The position numbers were made by a program, and so were the translations under genes. The notes under the pieces were generated by a model. That model was not told the origin of the DNA and ran no database searches. It worked only from the letters and a program-made list of their open reading frames with translations. 64,000 bases of DNA from Micropterix aruncella (Eukaryota; Arthropoda; Insecta; Lepidoptera; Micropterigidae), in the NCBI GenBank assembly GCA_944548615.1, contig OX155961.1, forward strand, positions 25,029,969-25,093,968, read 5' to 3'. Numbering within the stretch: the first letter of the stretch is position 1; every line of letters begins with the position of its first letter. Positions 25,136 through 35,814 of this stretch are shown here, piece after piece.

Positions 25136-25384
25136 TTAACCCCTCAAATGTGAGGCGTCCCTTAAGGGATGCCTTGGCAAAATGTATACAAAATGCATAT
25201 AAATTTATATAAATGTAAATATAAATGTAAATGTGCGCCGCTTTATAGTAATCCGCTCTATAGTAATGCTATAGCTCTATAGTAAACCCCGCTCTATGTA
25301 AATGTAAATGTAAATGTAAATATAAATTTATAAACATTTTGCCGTAGGCAACCAGAGCTAATCGCCATTCATTTGAGGGGTTAA
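25136..25384. mobile_element. TTAA-flanked MITE (piggyBac-like), copy 1
   Basis: A 241-bp element (25140-25380) starts CCCCTCAAATG and ends CATTTGAGGGG, flanked by TTAA on both sides (25136-25139, 25381-25384). TTAA duplication and CCC termini are typical of piggyBac-type elements. Subterminal GCAAAATGTATA / TTTTGCC repeats and a central 'CTCTATAGTAA' motif are shared with the inverted copy at 57566-57790. No coding capacity. Confidence 0.78.
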
Positions 25385-25910
25385 TATAGTTTACGTTAGC
25401 ACTTGAGTACATCATTCCGTGTAAATAATTTAGTATATAATGTAATCATTTATTAGTGTAACCCTTTCACAAAACAAAATAACTACACGTATTTAGTGTA
25501 AACCTAGATAGTTAATATAGGTTAAGTTAGGTTTTGACGCAAGTACATTAATCTCATTAAATCAGGGTATTTTAGGTATTTTTTATTGTACTTAATGCTT
25601 AATTCGTGTAATTTTTAGCAATCGTACAAAATAACATTAAAGAATAAAAGTCAATTAGGTATATTACTACATTAAAATAACATTCGCTATATGGAATAAA
25701 ATATTATTTACAAACGCTACGTACGCCAATTTCATAAAAGAAACATTTATAGAATTGGTTTAAAGGGTAGTTTTTTAATTTTACATTGAATGCCTAAATT
25801 TATTTCACCTAACTGGTGTCAGCACTCAGTCTGTCGAAGATAGAAGGCCTAATAGAAGATAGAAGGCCTAATTTCAATAAATAATGTGTTTTATGCATGT
25901 GTGTGAATAG
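25385..25910. other. AT-rich interval, nothing recognised
   Basis: Short TAGTTAA/TAGTGTAA-like motifs recur, but I see no defined element. Confidence 0.45.
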
Positions 25911-26930
25911 ATGCATGGTATAAAATCGAAGACTATCGCGGTTGTTTGACATTATAAATAGGATAGAAAACGAATTTACCGCGTGAAATTTGTAGGACCC
26001 GACGTTTCGGTAACGTTGCAGCCGCCGTTGTCTAGGGTAGACTGAAGAGCTGTCAGTCCGTTGTTTTGCGGGTAGGCCGCAAACCGCTGCCGCCACTGCG
26101 TAGGTTATAACGGTGGTGGGGGGCCGGGCTCGGAGCGCGGGAATTTTTAAAATCCGTCTTGCACACAACACTCACTGTATCCTGTTTTACGTCTTTGCGT
26201 TCGGCGTTCGGCGGCGGGAACAATTTAAGAAGAGGGTTCCACGTAGAAGAGAGTTTGTAGCCGTCATCTCTATTGAAGTTCGGAGTTCTTCTTATTTCAA
26301 TGGCTTCCCGGATCATGCGAGGAAAGTAGAATTGTTCCTTGGATAGAACAATGGGATTTTGAAACTGCATCCAGTGGTTAGTTCCGCTATCCAATATATA
26401 TGTTCGCAGATCGCCGATTTTTCTCGCTGAACGTTTTTAACAGCTTTGATATGTTCTGTCAGTCGCGTGGCTATGGGCCGTTTCGTTTGTCCAACGTAGG
26501 CTAGACCGCAGCTGCATTCGACTTTATACACACTTGGGGTTTGCAGTGGTATTACATCCTTTACAGGCAGGAAATAAGAAGAACTCCGAACTTCAATAGA
26601 GATGACGGCTACAAACTCTCTTCTACGTGGAACCCTCTTCTTAAAATGTTCCCGCCGCCGAACGCCGAACGCAAAGACGTAAAACACGATACAGTGAGTG
26701 TTGTGTGCAAGACGGATTTTAAAAATTCCCGCGCTCCGAGCCCGGCCCCCCACCACCGTTATAACCTACGCAGTGGCGGCAGCGGTTTGCGGCCTACCCG
26801 CAAAACAACGGACTGACAGCTCTTAAGTCTACCCTAGACAACGGCGGCTGCAACGTCACCGAAACGTCGGGTCCTACAAATTTCACGCGGTAAATTCGTT
26901 TTCTATCCTATTTATAATTACATGCATGGT
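25911..26930. mobile_element. PLE family 2, two 3' ends head to head
   Basis: The element 25920-26921 is flanked by ATGCATGGT (25911-25919, 26922-26930). The left half is a minus-strand 3' end: 3' UTR, ORF C terminus and GIY-YIG 'SVYKVECSCGLAYVGQTKRP' up to about 26567. The right half (from about 26570) is a plus-strand 3' end starting at 'EIRRTPNFNRDDGYKL'. Outer arms mirror each other, with the left arm ~30 nt longer ('AAGACTATCGCGG'). Confidence 0.82.
25990..26567 (-). pseudogene. PLE GIY-YIG endonuclease C-terminal fragment
   Basis: GIY-YIG domain of a canonical Penelope-type protein, which would nick target DNA for RT priming. 'VYKVECSCGLAYVGQTKRPI' gives GIY (here SVY) and YIG (YVG); 'ATRLTEH' supplies the conserved Arg and His, and 'SAICEH' the downstream Cys/Glu/His. 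After 'ICEHI' a two-base insertion shifts the frame ('YWIAEL') before the C-terminal 'RRTPNFNRDDGYKLSSTWNP'. The RT domain is absent. Dead fragment. Confidence 0.78.
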
Positions 26931-27439
26931 GTTTGCATGTATGCATATGTATATGTTGTTATATATGTATGTATGCAATTCAATAAAGATTCTATTCATT
27001 CATTCATTCATGATGGAAAGGGAAACACGTCAAAATGAAAAAACAAAAGGCCAATATTGGTGGTTATCGAAGCCGACGCCTTGCGGCAGGGCTTATGGTT
27101 CATGCCAATTTTGCAAGAATGTATACCCCCTCCTCGTCCTATTTCCCCCTGCCCCCACTCTGCCTTCCTACCCCCACCCTTCGCTTGTCCCGGGCGCCGC
27201 GACATCAGAATCAGAACAGGGAAGAAGACGAGGGACACAGATCGCCGGGGAAGAGCCCCGCCTTCTGTAACGACGAATTTGTTTGTTTTTATGCCCCTTT
27301 TTATTTTCTTTTTATGTGTGTTTCAGTTTCGGCCGTTCGATCAAAAGTGCGTCCGAGCGACCGCTCCCAGCGGATACGGGCGCGGTGGCGCTCCACAAGG
27401 CGACTGCCACACGTGTTGCGAATTCGTCTACTTCATTCA
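26931..27439. other. Microsatellite-like start then unrecognised GC-rich DNA
   Basis: TATG/ATTC simple repeats at 26931-27010. The stretch 27010-27440 has overlapping long open frames on both strands, probably compositional. No family identified. Confidence 0.4.
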
Positions 27440-27660
27440 AACATACTTCCTTATTTTTATAATCTCTTCTCTCCGCTTTCATGTCATGGCGTTCCATTAT
27501 GCTCTCAGGATAATCTATTACTGGCTATACCTCAGTACTCATCAACTTCCATGTCCAAGTCATATGCAATGCAGGCGGCCATGATTTGGAACTTTGTGCC
27601 TTTCCACTGAGAAAACTTGAAAGCCTGATCGGGTTTTACAAACTATGACATTTGCTTGAT
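27440..27660 (+). pseudogene. LINE C-terminal fragment
   Basis: Reads 'YNLFSPLSCHGVPLCSQDNL', 'LLAIPQYSSTSMSKSYAMQA', 'AMIWNFVP' and, after a frameshift, 'FPLRKLESLIGFYKL'. The 'SKS...QA..LWN.LP..IR...S...FK..L' pattern is the extreme C terminus of CR1/Jockey-type LINE proteins. It is compatible with the longer open frame upstream being part of the same LINE, but I cannot show that. Confidence 0.55.
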
Positions 27661-28901
27661 GTATAAAGACACCCCTCTCTCTTTTCCCGTCTCCTAGCTA
27701 CGTCCTTATATCTGATTCCTCCCTTCGATATAGAGTTGATATACGTATTTATTTTTCATTATTTTATTTTCATTATTTTGTTTATATGCAATAGTACTCG
27801 TTTATTATGTCCACTATTTTTACAAAAATCCTCTTGTTGTATAATAATTTTCCTACATAAACATTTAATCGCAATAACCATGAGATATGATCGTGATATT
27901 ATTATATTGACACTTGGTAAAAGGCTCACAATGTTGTATGTAAAATTATGTAATAATGACATTGCTCAATAAATAAAGAGAACAATGTCTACAACCCTAA
28001 TTATCATAGAAATTATATTATGGTCATGAATATAGATAGATAGACATAGTATACTTAAAAAAATATATTTGTCAAACCCAGCAATATAGCCTTCGTCGAT
28101 AAAAATAAAATTACGCTCTTTATTATATGTAAACTATCAGGATATTTTCCTTTATTTTACAGCATGCTACTTTAGAACTGTAGATTTAGTATTATCCTAA
28201 TATCTTATGTCATATATTGGATTTTGACTATGCTATGGACAATATTTTTTTTCAATTGTTTTTCTCCAAGACTTCGGATATGCACAGTGACCTTATTTTA
28301 AAAACAGACGTTTTGGTGAGGGAAACTGTTACACCTTGCACTGTGGAGATTGCTAAACCGGTGCGGATTAAGGTGTAGGTCATATTTATTTCTTGTATTG
28401 TGTAATGGAATCCACCATCATTAATGAAAAATGGGTAATTAACGCATATTACTTGCTCGTGGAATCTCATCTGCGTTATGGCATATTTCTATGTGCCAAT
28501 GTTGTCAATATAAATAATATAATTTATCTTACGAGCTTTGAGATGCATTATAGGTTTAAATGAAATAGAATCACACAAACCTTAATTTATACAGCTACAT
28601 ATTTCCACTATATATCACATTTTTGTATGTGAATTCAACAATAAAAAACAAGCATAATTAACTTAGCTGCATATACATACTCACGATTAAAAAATTGACT
28701 TTGACTATGACATTTCACTTTTTACCCAATCCTCGCAGGCTGCCACTTCAGAATTCCTACGCACAACGGCATATATTAGTGTGAATTATTATATCAAGCT
28801 GCCACAAAGCAAAAAAAATATCTGTAGTTATACAGAATTTAGGAAATCTATACAATATTTGTTGTATAAATGTTTATACAATTTAGGCGAGTTTAAACTC
28901 T
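27661..28901. other. AT-rich interval, nothing recognised
   Basis: No family signature on either strand. Only short AT-rich frames. Confidence 0.5.
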
Positions 28902-28985
28902 AAACTTAATTTTATAAATAGGATAGGAGACCCGACGTTTCGGTGACGTTGCAGCCGCCGTTGTCTAGGGTAGACTTAAGAGCTG

Positions 28986-30630
28986 TCAGTCCGTTGTTTT
29001 GCGGGTAGGTCGCAAACCGCTGCCGCCACTGCGTAGGTTATAACGGTGGTGGGGGGCCGGGCTCGGAGCGCGGGAATTTTTAAAATCCGTCTTGCACACA
29101 ACACTCACTGCATCCTGTTTTACGTCTTTGCGTTCGGCGTTCGGCGGCGGGAACATTTTAAGAAGAGGGTTCCACGTAGAAGAGAGTTTGTAGCCGTCAT
29201 CTCTATTGAAGTTCGGAGTTCTTCTTATTTCAATGGCTTCCCGGATCATGCGAGGAAAGTAGAATTGTTCCTTGGATAGAACAATGGGATTTTGAAACTG
29301 CATCCAGTGGTTACTTCCGCTATCCAATATATGTTCGCAGATCGCCGATTTTTCTCGCTGAACGTTTTTAACAGCTTTGATGTGTTCTGTCAGTCGCGTG
29401 GCTATGGGCCATTTCGTTTGTCCAACGTAGGCTAGACCGCAGCTGCATTCGACTTTATACACACCCGGGGTTTGCAGTGGTATTACATCCTTTACAGGCC
29501 TCAAAAATCGAGCTATATTTTGGGTCGGTTTCAAGATCGTTTTTATATCGAATCTGTTTAGCATCTTACTTATTCGATCAGTCACGCCCTTGACGTATGG
29601 TAAGAATGCTCTTGATCTGCTCGGTTTTTGAGTTTCGTCCGTATTAGATCGTGTGCGTGTCTCGTGATATTTTCCGTATCCATTTTTCCTAAGGACATCA
29701 TTGACATGTTCCATCTCCTTCGGAAAATGCTCAGTGTCGCATAGATCGCGTGCTCGATTCACGAGCGACGTTTGCACTGAACGTAGATGGTAGGGATGAT
29801 GGTGTGAGCTTGCATGCAAATATCTGTCCGTATGTGTGGGCTTCCGATATACCGTATGTCTGAGAGTATTGTCACTTCTCCTCGTCACTTTGACATCCAA
29901 AAATGGTAAGGAGCCGTCCTTCTCTACTTCATAGGTGAAACTGATTTTTGGGTGTATGGAGTTTAGATGACCCAGGAATTCTTTCACCGTTTGAATGTTG
30001 CCTTTCAGGATGCAGAAGGTATCATCCACGTAGCGAAGCCAGAGAATGGGTTTAATTTTGGAGGTTTTTATGGCTAATTCCTCAAAATATTCCATATATA
30101 GGTCACTAACTATCGGCGATACGGGGCATCCCATTGCTACTCCGTCGATTTGTTTGTAATAATCGCAGTTCCATAGAAATAGCAGGATGTCAGGCAATGT
30201 TGAAGCATGTCGGCGTAGCTAATAGGGAGGTCCTCAGACCTTAGTTTATCTCTCACCACCGTAAGACACTCCGAAATGGGCAAATTCGTAAATAAAGATT
30301 CGACGTCAAAGCTCACCATTATTTCGTCTTCGTCCAGTTTTAAGCTTCTAATAATGCTTACGAAATGTCGCGAGTCTTTTACGTAAGACGTCGTTTTGCC
30401 CGTAAGCGGTTGGAGGACACCAGCCAAGTGTTTTGACAGAGGATATGTGGGGCTGTCGATTTGGCTCACAATCGGTCTCAATGGTGCATTATCCTTATGG
30501 ATTTTAGGTAAGCCATATAATTTCGGTGGCTGTACGTTATGTGGTTTAGTGAGATAAGCTATTTCTGGGAGGGAAGTGACAGATTTATCGATTAAAACTC
30601 TCGTTTGCCTGGTAATTCTGCTCGTGGGAT
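28986..30630 (-). pseudogene. PLE family 2 RT + GIY-YIG protein (frameshifted)
   Basis: Penelope-type polyprotein with RT then GIY-YIG. From the 5' side: 'NPTSRITRQTRVLIDKSVTS', 'PKLYGLPKIHKDNAPLRPIV', 'VSFDVESLFTNLPISE', then a one-base loss near 30165; the frame resumes at 'CDYYKQIDGVAMGCPVSPIV', catalytic 'LWLRYVDDTFCIL', 'LPFLDVKVTRR', the linker 'SRSRAFLPYVKGVTDRISK' and the endonuclease 'GVYKVECSCGLAYVGQTKWP', 'ATRLTEH', 'SAICEH'. The C terminus is Pro/Arg-rich and ends near 28986. Catalytic YVDD, GVY/YVG, Arg and Cys/His residues all survive. The N terminus is cut at the junction with the plus copy. This is the most complete family-2 protein here apart from the frameshift. Confidence 0.88.
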
Positions 30631-30645
30631 TCGGAACGTACCACG

Positions 30646-32088
30646 GTGCTATGTGAGGAGTCGCATAATGCCAAGTTTCTGCGCCTGGCAAACGCAGGGC
30701 ATTCCCGCAAGGAGGTACCGAAATACGCTGTAAGTACTGTCATTAATCTTTCGAAAATTGACATTGACCAGCCGACGACAGAAATTCTTAGCAGGGGATT
30801 AAATTATGTACCGACACCGAACCGTTTGCCTGTGGAAAGTATTATCGGTGGCAGTGAAGAAGTCATCTCTCGTAACAAGATCCCTGCGCCAGAGGCCGAC
30901 TTACTGCGACAGGATGTGGCTCTCTTTGCACGCAAGGCCAAGCTCCCACAGTCGAACACCACAGCCGCCCAGAGAAAAAGCTTAAAATCTCTGCGGGATA
31001 ATAAGGACGTAGTTGTGTTGCGGGGCGATAAAGGCAACGCAACCGTGATACTCGATACTGTGGACTACGAGCGGAAAATTGGGACGCTCTTAGAAGACGC
31101 CAACACTTACGAGAAGGTGAATTACAATCCCACGAGCAGAATTACCAGGCAAACGAGAGTTTTAATCGATAAATCTGTCACTTCCCTCCCAGAAATAGCT
31201 TATCTCACTAAACCACGTAGCGTACAGCCACCGAAATTATATGGCTTACCTAAAATCCATAAGGATAATGCACCATTGAGACCGATTGTGAGCCAAATCG
31301 ACAGCCCCACATATCCTCTGTCAAAACACTTGGCTGGTGTCCTCCAACCGCTTACGGGCAAAACGACGTCTTACGTCAAAGACTCGCGACATTTCGTAAG
31401 CATTATTAGAAGCTTAAAACTGGCCGAAGACGAAATAATGGTGAGCTTTGACGTCGAATCTTTATTTACGAATTTGCCCATTTCGGAGTGTCTTACGGTG
31501 GTGAGAGATAAACTAAGGTCGAGCAGATCAAGAGCATTCTTACCATACGTCAAGGGCGTGACTGATCGAATAAGTAAGATGCTAAACAGATTCGATATAA
31601 AAACGATCTTCGAACTGACCCAAAATATAGCTCGATTTTTGAGGCCTGTAAAGGATGTAATACCACTGCAAACCCCGGGTGTGTATCTAGCCTACGTTGG
31701 ACAAACGAAACGGCCCATAGCCACGCGACTGACAGAACACATCAAAGCTGTTAAAAACGTTCAGCGAGAAAAATCGGCGATCTGCGAACATATATTGGAT
31801 AGCGGAAGTAACCACTGGATGCAGTTTCAAAATCCCATTGTTCTATCCAAGGAACAATTCTACTTTCCTCGCATGATCCGGGAAGCCATTGAAATAAGAA
31901 GAACTCCGAACTTCAATAGAGATGACGGCTACAAACTCTCTTCTACGTGGAACCCTCTTCTTAAAATGTTCCCGCCGCCGAACGCCGAACGCAAAGACGT
32001 AAAACAGGATACAGTGAGTGTTGTGTGCAAGACGGATTTTAAAAATTCCCGCGCTCCGAGCCCGCCCCCCCCCCCCCCACCGTTATAA
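30646..32088 (+). CDS. PLE family 2 protein with two internal in-frame deletions
   Basis: A 480-codon open frame (the usual start would be upstream; the frame opens at a GTG). It supplies the N-terminal region missing from the minus copy: 'INLSKIDIDQPTTEILSRGL', 'NYVPTPNRLPVESIIGGSEE', 'VVVLRGDKGNATVILDT'. RT motifs continue through 'SFDVESLFTNLPISE' but then jump from 'VVRDKLR' to 'SRSRAFLPYVKGV', removing about 215 residues including the YVDD active site. A second in-frame loss turns 'GVYKVECSCGLAYVGQ' into 'GVYLAYVGQ', deleting the endonuclease Cys pair. The frame ends in a poly-C-encoded proline run. It cannot encode an active RT, although it is free of stops. Confidence 0.82.
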   Translation: MLCEESHNAKFLRLANAGHSRKEVPKYAVSTVINLSKIDIDQPTTEILSRGLNYVPTPNRLPVESIIGGSEEVISRNKIPAPEADLLRQDVALFARKAKLPQSNTTAAQRKSLKSLRDNKDVVVLRGDKGNATVILDTVDYERKIGTLLEDANTYEKVNYNPTSRITRQTRVLIDKSVTSLPEIAYLTKPRSVQPPKLYGLPKIHKDNAPLRPIVSQIDSPTYPLSKHLAGVLQPLTGKTTSYVKDSRHFVSIIRSLKLAEDEIMVSFDVESLFTNLPISECLTVVRDKLRSSRSRAFLPYVKGVTDRISKMLNRFDIKTIFELTQNIARFLRPVKDVIPLQTPGVYLAYVGQTKRPIATRLTEHIKAVKNVQREKSAICEHILDSGSNHWMQFQNPIVLSKEQFYFPRMIREAIEIRRTPNFNRDDGYKLSSTWNPLLKMFPPPNAERKDVKQDTVSVVCKTDFKNSRAPSPPPPPPPL

Positions 32089-32589
32089 CCTACGCAGTGG
32101 CGGCAGCGGTTTGCGGCCTACCCGCAAAACAACGGACTGACAGCTCTTCAGTCTACCCTAGACAACGGCGGCTGCAACGTCACCGAAACGTCGGGTCCTA
32201 CAAATTTCACGCGGTAAATTCGTTTTCTATCCTATTTATAATGTCAAACAACCGCGAGAGTCTTCGAAACTTATCTTTCCAATGTAATTCCAATTTGTAT
32301 TATAGTTGTAATTTTTATACAAATGTAACTGTAATATCTATACCCAGAGAGGGGTTTTCGAAATAAAATACTACTAACTTACTTACGTGGAAAAATGCTA
32401 TTCTCAGGGACCCGCGATAAAACAGTATCATAGCAATCACGCCCTCAGTGATCTGTTTACGTCTAAGTTCTACAAAAAAATCATTGTACTGTACGCAACT
32501 CATATATATATATATATATATCCTTCTAACTTTGTTCGGCCATAGCGACTGCATTGTAGATTCTAGTGACTTCATTGTGTTTTTTTTTG

Positions 32590-33006
32590 TTTTTTTTTAT
32601 AAGTTATCGTTTGGGGGTTTTGCTGGTGTGCCCTCAGGTGACTTATGTAGCCGATCTTGGCTTTGAATATGCGTGCACATTTGGCGCAAGTCAAGACATC
32701 ATCGACGTAATTATACTTTATGACCGCCGGTGGTCGGGCCTTTAGCTCGTCGCACTTTGCATCTAAGTCGAGCAGCCTCTTCTTTTCCAAATCATCTACA
32801 TCGCCCTGCACTAGCAGTCTCCATCCTGGGCGATCTTTCGCTTTACTCTCCCACTGAGAGGGCTCAATGTTGCACCTTTTCATATGCCTCTTCTGAGCAT
32901 CCTTGTATCTGAGGAGCTGGCCGCCTTGTAGCATGCGCAACTTAATCGTAGCATGCGCAACTCTACCCAACCGTGTGCCAGCATCGCGAGGTGCTCCAAC
33001 GATCAC
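32590..33006 (-). pseudogene. LINE C-terminal tail with C2H2-like finger
   Basis: A longer relative of the fragment at 5268-5440: '[20 protein letters not shown]', '[20 protein letters not shown]', '[20 protein letters not shown]', then the finger '[20 protein letters not shown]' plus H. Here the terminal 'HLRAH' is intact. This is the end of a non-LTR endonuclease/RT protein; the RT itself is absent. The A-rich tail on the minus strand is seen as T-runs at about 32580-32600. The interval 33007-33439 shows nothing recognised. Confidence 0.72.
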
Positions 33007-33439
33007 TGTATGGAAATGAAATGGGATATTGGCCGTTGTTACGGCTACGGGAAAGGTTACAGTTTGGAACTATCGAAAGGTAGTGATTGCGGTGAAAGTA
33101 TTCGCTTCCGCACTGCCGGCAGGGCGAGTTGTTTTCAGCGTCTTTCTTCTATCGCCCGGCTAGAAATGAAACAAGGATCTAAACAAGACTATTCACATTT
33201 TTATGGCAGGGTATACGCAAAATTTATACGCGGAAATGAAAGAAACGTGGTTGAAGGTGGGTAAAGATGGAAACGAAGCGTTACTAAATGTCGAAACCTG
33301 AAAGGAAGCATCTTTGATAAACAAGTAAATATATTAAAAATAATAAAAAACACGACTACCATTTTGAAAGTGAACTATTTTATTTATAATTATTTTATTA
33401 CGGGTTTTCAGAGAAATATTTATAGTTTAAATATTTGTT

Positions 33440-34093
33440 TCTTTCTACCCTTTATTGCGAAATTTCACAATGGGCGGGTTTATTGTCATATGACAATTTC
33501 TTACAACCAACCCTACTATGACGTGTTTATATTTTATTTTATTTTATTATATAGCAAACCTACAGATAGTAAATATATGATAATAGTATCTTAAAAACAT
33601 ATTGAAACGAAACAAATTTACTATCCTATGAATTGTTTGCAATGCTTGCATTACACATTAACATAGAAATAACATGAACACGTTGATAGTAGAAAAAAAT
33701 ATATAATAAAACTAATAAAAATATAAGGGTAAGAAAAGAAATAATTAAATAAGTTGTTAATAAGGTTATTTGGATAGAGCAAAATAAAAATACGAGTAAT
33801 TTGATAATAATATTTACTATATATAATATGATATAATACAATAGTATGTTATAATATTGTAATCAAATAATACAGTACATTAAGATGGCAGTTAGTGAAA
33901 TCTTAAAAAGTAGGAGATATGTATGTATGCGTGTGATATGTGTGTAAGTATGTGTCTTGTTATTGCATTCGATGGACAGAATTGAAAATGCAATTTCGTT
34001 AATTAGATCCCAACGGAAAATCGTGACCCAGCCGGGAATCGAACCCGGGACCTTACGACGTAAGGGCGACCTAATCACTATGCCACCGGGCCG
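33440..34093 (-). mobile_element. tRNA-derived SINE, split copy
   Basis: On the minus strand the 5' head (34093 downward) shows an A-box-like TGGCATAGTGATTAGG and a B box GGTTCGATTCC, then 'TTCCGTTGGGATC' and 'GCAATAACAAGACACA'. The body resumes only at 33525-33440 ('ACACGTCATAGTAG', 'TTGTCATATGACAATAAACC'). About 375 bp of AT-rich DNA (33526-33899) separates parts that are contiguous in the second copy at 50865-51181. Read as an insertion here, or a deletion there. Confidence 0.75.
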
Positions 34094-34612
34094 TATATTA
34101 TCCTTATGGATATATGTATATTTGTAATATTTATCCTTATAGATAGATGTATACTTCAGGAATGTACACATTCAGATCTTTCATTTGACACTAAACACGA
34201 TATATTAATGTTAATTCAGTTTAAGAAAAGAACAGAACGCTTAAACCGATTTAGCTGAAATTTGGCATCATTTGGTCATGGCAAGAGATGAAAAGCTTGT
34301 GGTCGAAATCGGTTCATGATTGGCTTGTTCTAATGTCCAAATATTGGAAGTATACACAGTAAATTTGTTACAGAGATTCATTTTGGGCCGAAATCGCATT
34401 GAATTTTTGCCGGTAAATATATTGTCGAAAACTCCCTATCTGTCAGATCAACCTCCTTTCCGAAGGAACATCATGCTCGAAATCATTTAACAAGTTGTTG
34501 CCTATTTACCAAGAAAGTTTTGGGTCCACACAAACGTTAATTTTTCCTACACTAAGAAAAATATTGGATTTCGTATTAAATTGCCAATTTGTTATTACGG
34601 TTTTATTGAGAA
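34094..34612. other. Fragments of a repeat also at 39.7 and 47.5 kb
   Basis: Contains 'AACGCTTAAACCGATT' (34229) and 'TTTCATTTGACACTAAAC' (34178), related to 39690-39895. Otherwise unrecognised. Confidence 0.4.
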
Positions 34613-35450
34613 CTAGCTGACCCGTCCCCATTTCGTTGGGCGGTAAAACTTTTTACTTGTGATGAAATTATGAGTGTAGTTCGGTTAGTACTGAGTGCTA
34701 TGATTTATTTCCTGACTGCCAAAAGGAGGGTTATATTTTTACCGCATATGTATGTATGTATTTGCATGCCAATTTTTCTATATTACCGTTATTTGTGGGT
34801 GTCTTATTAAAAAAATTATAGTGTCTTATCTCTTTAACCATTTATTCAGTAAAAGGGAAGTTAAATGCAGTAAAAGGGAAAAGTCTTTTGATCTAAACAC
34901 TTGAGACCATACATTTACTTACTTTATGAATTCATAATTGTTGATAATATGACCAATAAACATTACCTAACGATTAAAATTATTTTTTTTATATAAAAAA
35001 CTACTTTTTGTGACTTAAATATAAAATTTAGACATATGCTGTCGCTGACTTTTTTGTAGGCATTACCAAGTTCTACAACTTTTCTTTAGAACTTAATCAT
35101 ATAAAATATCTCTCATCCTTAAGGCAGCGTTAGTTAGAAACCTTTTCGTTCGACCGTTTTTTCTCCGACTTACTTTGCAAATCCGACTAACACGAAAGAA
35201 CCTTTTAATTTTTCGAATTAATATATAACCTATAATATAAACCTACCACAGCCGGTTCGTAAGTCCGGAATCCACTGCTCACCCCCCAGAAGTGTAAAAA
35301 AAATAGTATTATGATGGGCCCGACTCCGGTCGGTGAATTCCATGGCAGCTCCGTTTGTATTTATTTATTATACTTACAAATAACGTCGCTTTCTATTGGT
35401 AAAATAATTTTAAAAATCGGTTCAGTAGATCCAGAGATTACTTCCTACAA
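34613..35450 (-). mobile_element. Non-autonomous Helitron (relative of 8830-9537) with nested insertion
   Basis: On the minus strand the 3' end has a CCCA...TGGG hairpin (34634-34647) and terminal CTAG at 34613-34616, followed by T. The body aligns with 8830-9537 ('AGTAATCTCTGGATCTACTG' at the 5' side). The extreme 5' TC end is not conserved. A foreign ~125-bp segment sits at 35243-35368. Confidence 0.68.
35243..35368 (+). mobile_element. 3'-end insertion of the RLE-type retroelement
   Basis: Matches in reverse orientation the segment between 3131 and about 3256: 'ACCTACCACAGCCGGTTCGT', 'CACCCCCCAGAAGTGTAAAA', 'GATGGGCCCGACTCCGGTCG', 'CATGGCAGCTCCGTTTGTAT'. A strongly 5'-truncated insertion within the Helitron. 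Confidence 0.75.
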
Positions 35451-35814
35451 CCTCACAAACTTTTTTATAATTTTAGTAGAGATAACAATGTTTCAATCTT
35501 AATTTCGTTGAATTTTACAAGGAATTTTGTTGAAACTCCATTACCGATTATATGTATCAACATTTCCCGGTAGTTTTATATAGTTCGTGTGTCCGCTTAT
35601 AATCGTACGTATACTACTATATACTGTCATTTTACAAGCGAGATCCCAAGTACGCGATGTAATGAAAAAACAATATGTTTTAATATTACAGCACGGTAAC
35701 TACCGTCGCGAAAACACCGTTATGCGTCATATTGATTTATATGTATAAACTACAGTCCATGTCATATACGTAATCCTTGTCGAAGCATGCGTACTTCTAT
35801 GTTTTACAGCGTTG

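Larger units (their letters stand above)
28902..32273. mobile_element. PLE family 2, head-to-head pair of near-complete copies
   Basis: A 3.36-kb insertion (28909-32266) of two copies facing away from a centre at about 30630-30645: minus copy left, plus copy right. Outer termini mirror each other; here the right arm carries the longer extension ('AACCGCGAGAGTCTTCG'). A 7-bp candidate duplication AAACTTA occurs at 28902-28908 and 32267-32273. Inverted and tandem copy structures are known for Penelope-type elements. Confidence 0.8.

Noticed and set aside
27035..27610. 191-codon and 175-codon overlapping plus-strand frames
   Set aside because: They overlap each other and have proline/arginine-rich composition from GC-rich DNA. 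Only the terminal ~40 codons resemble a LINE; I kept that part only.
34022..34093. Possible functional tRNA gene
   Set aside because: A and B boxes are tRNA-like, but the acceptor stem does not pair properly and the sequence continues into a repeated body, so it is a SINE head.
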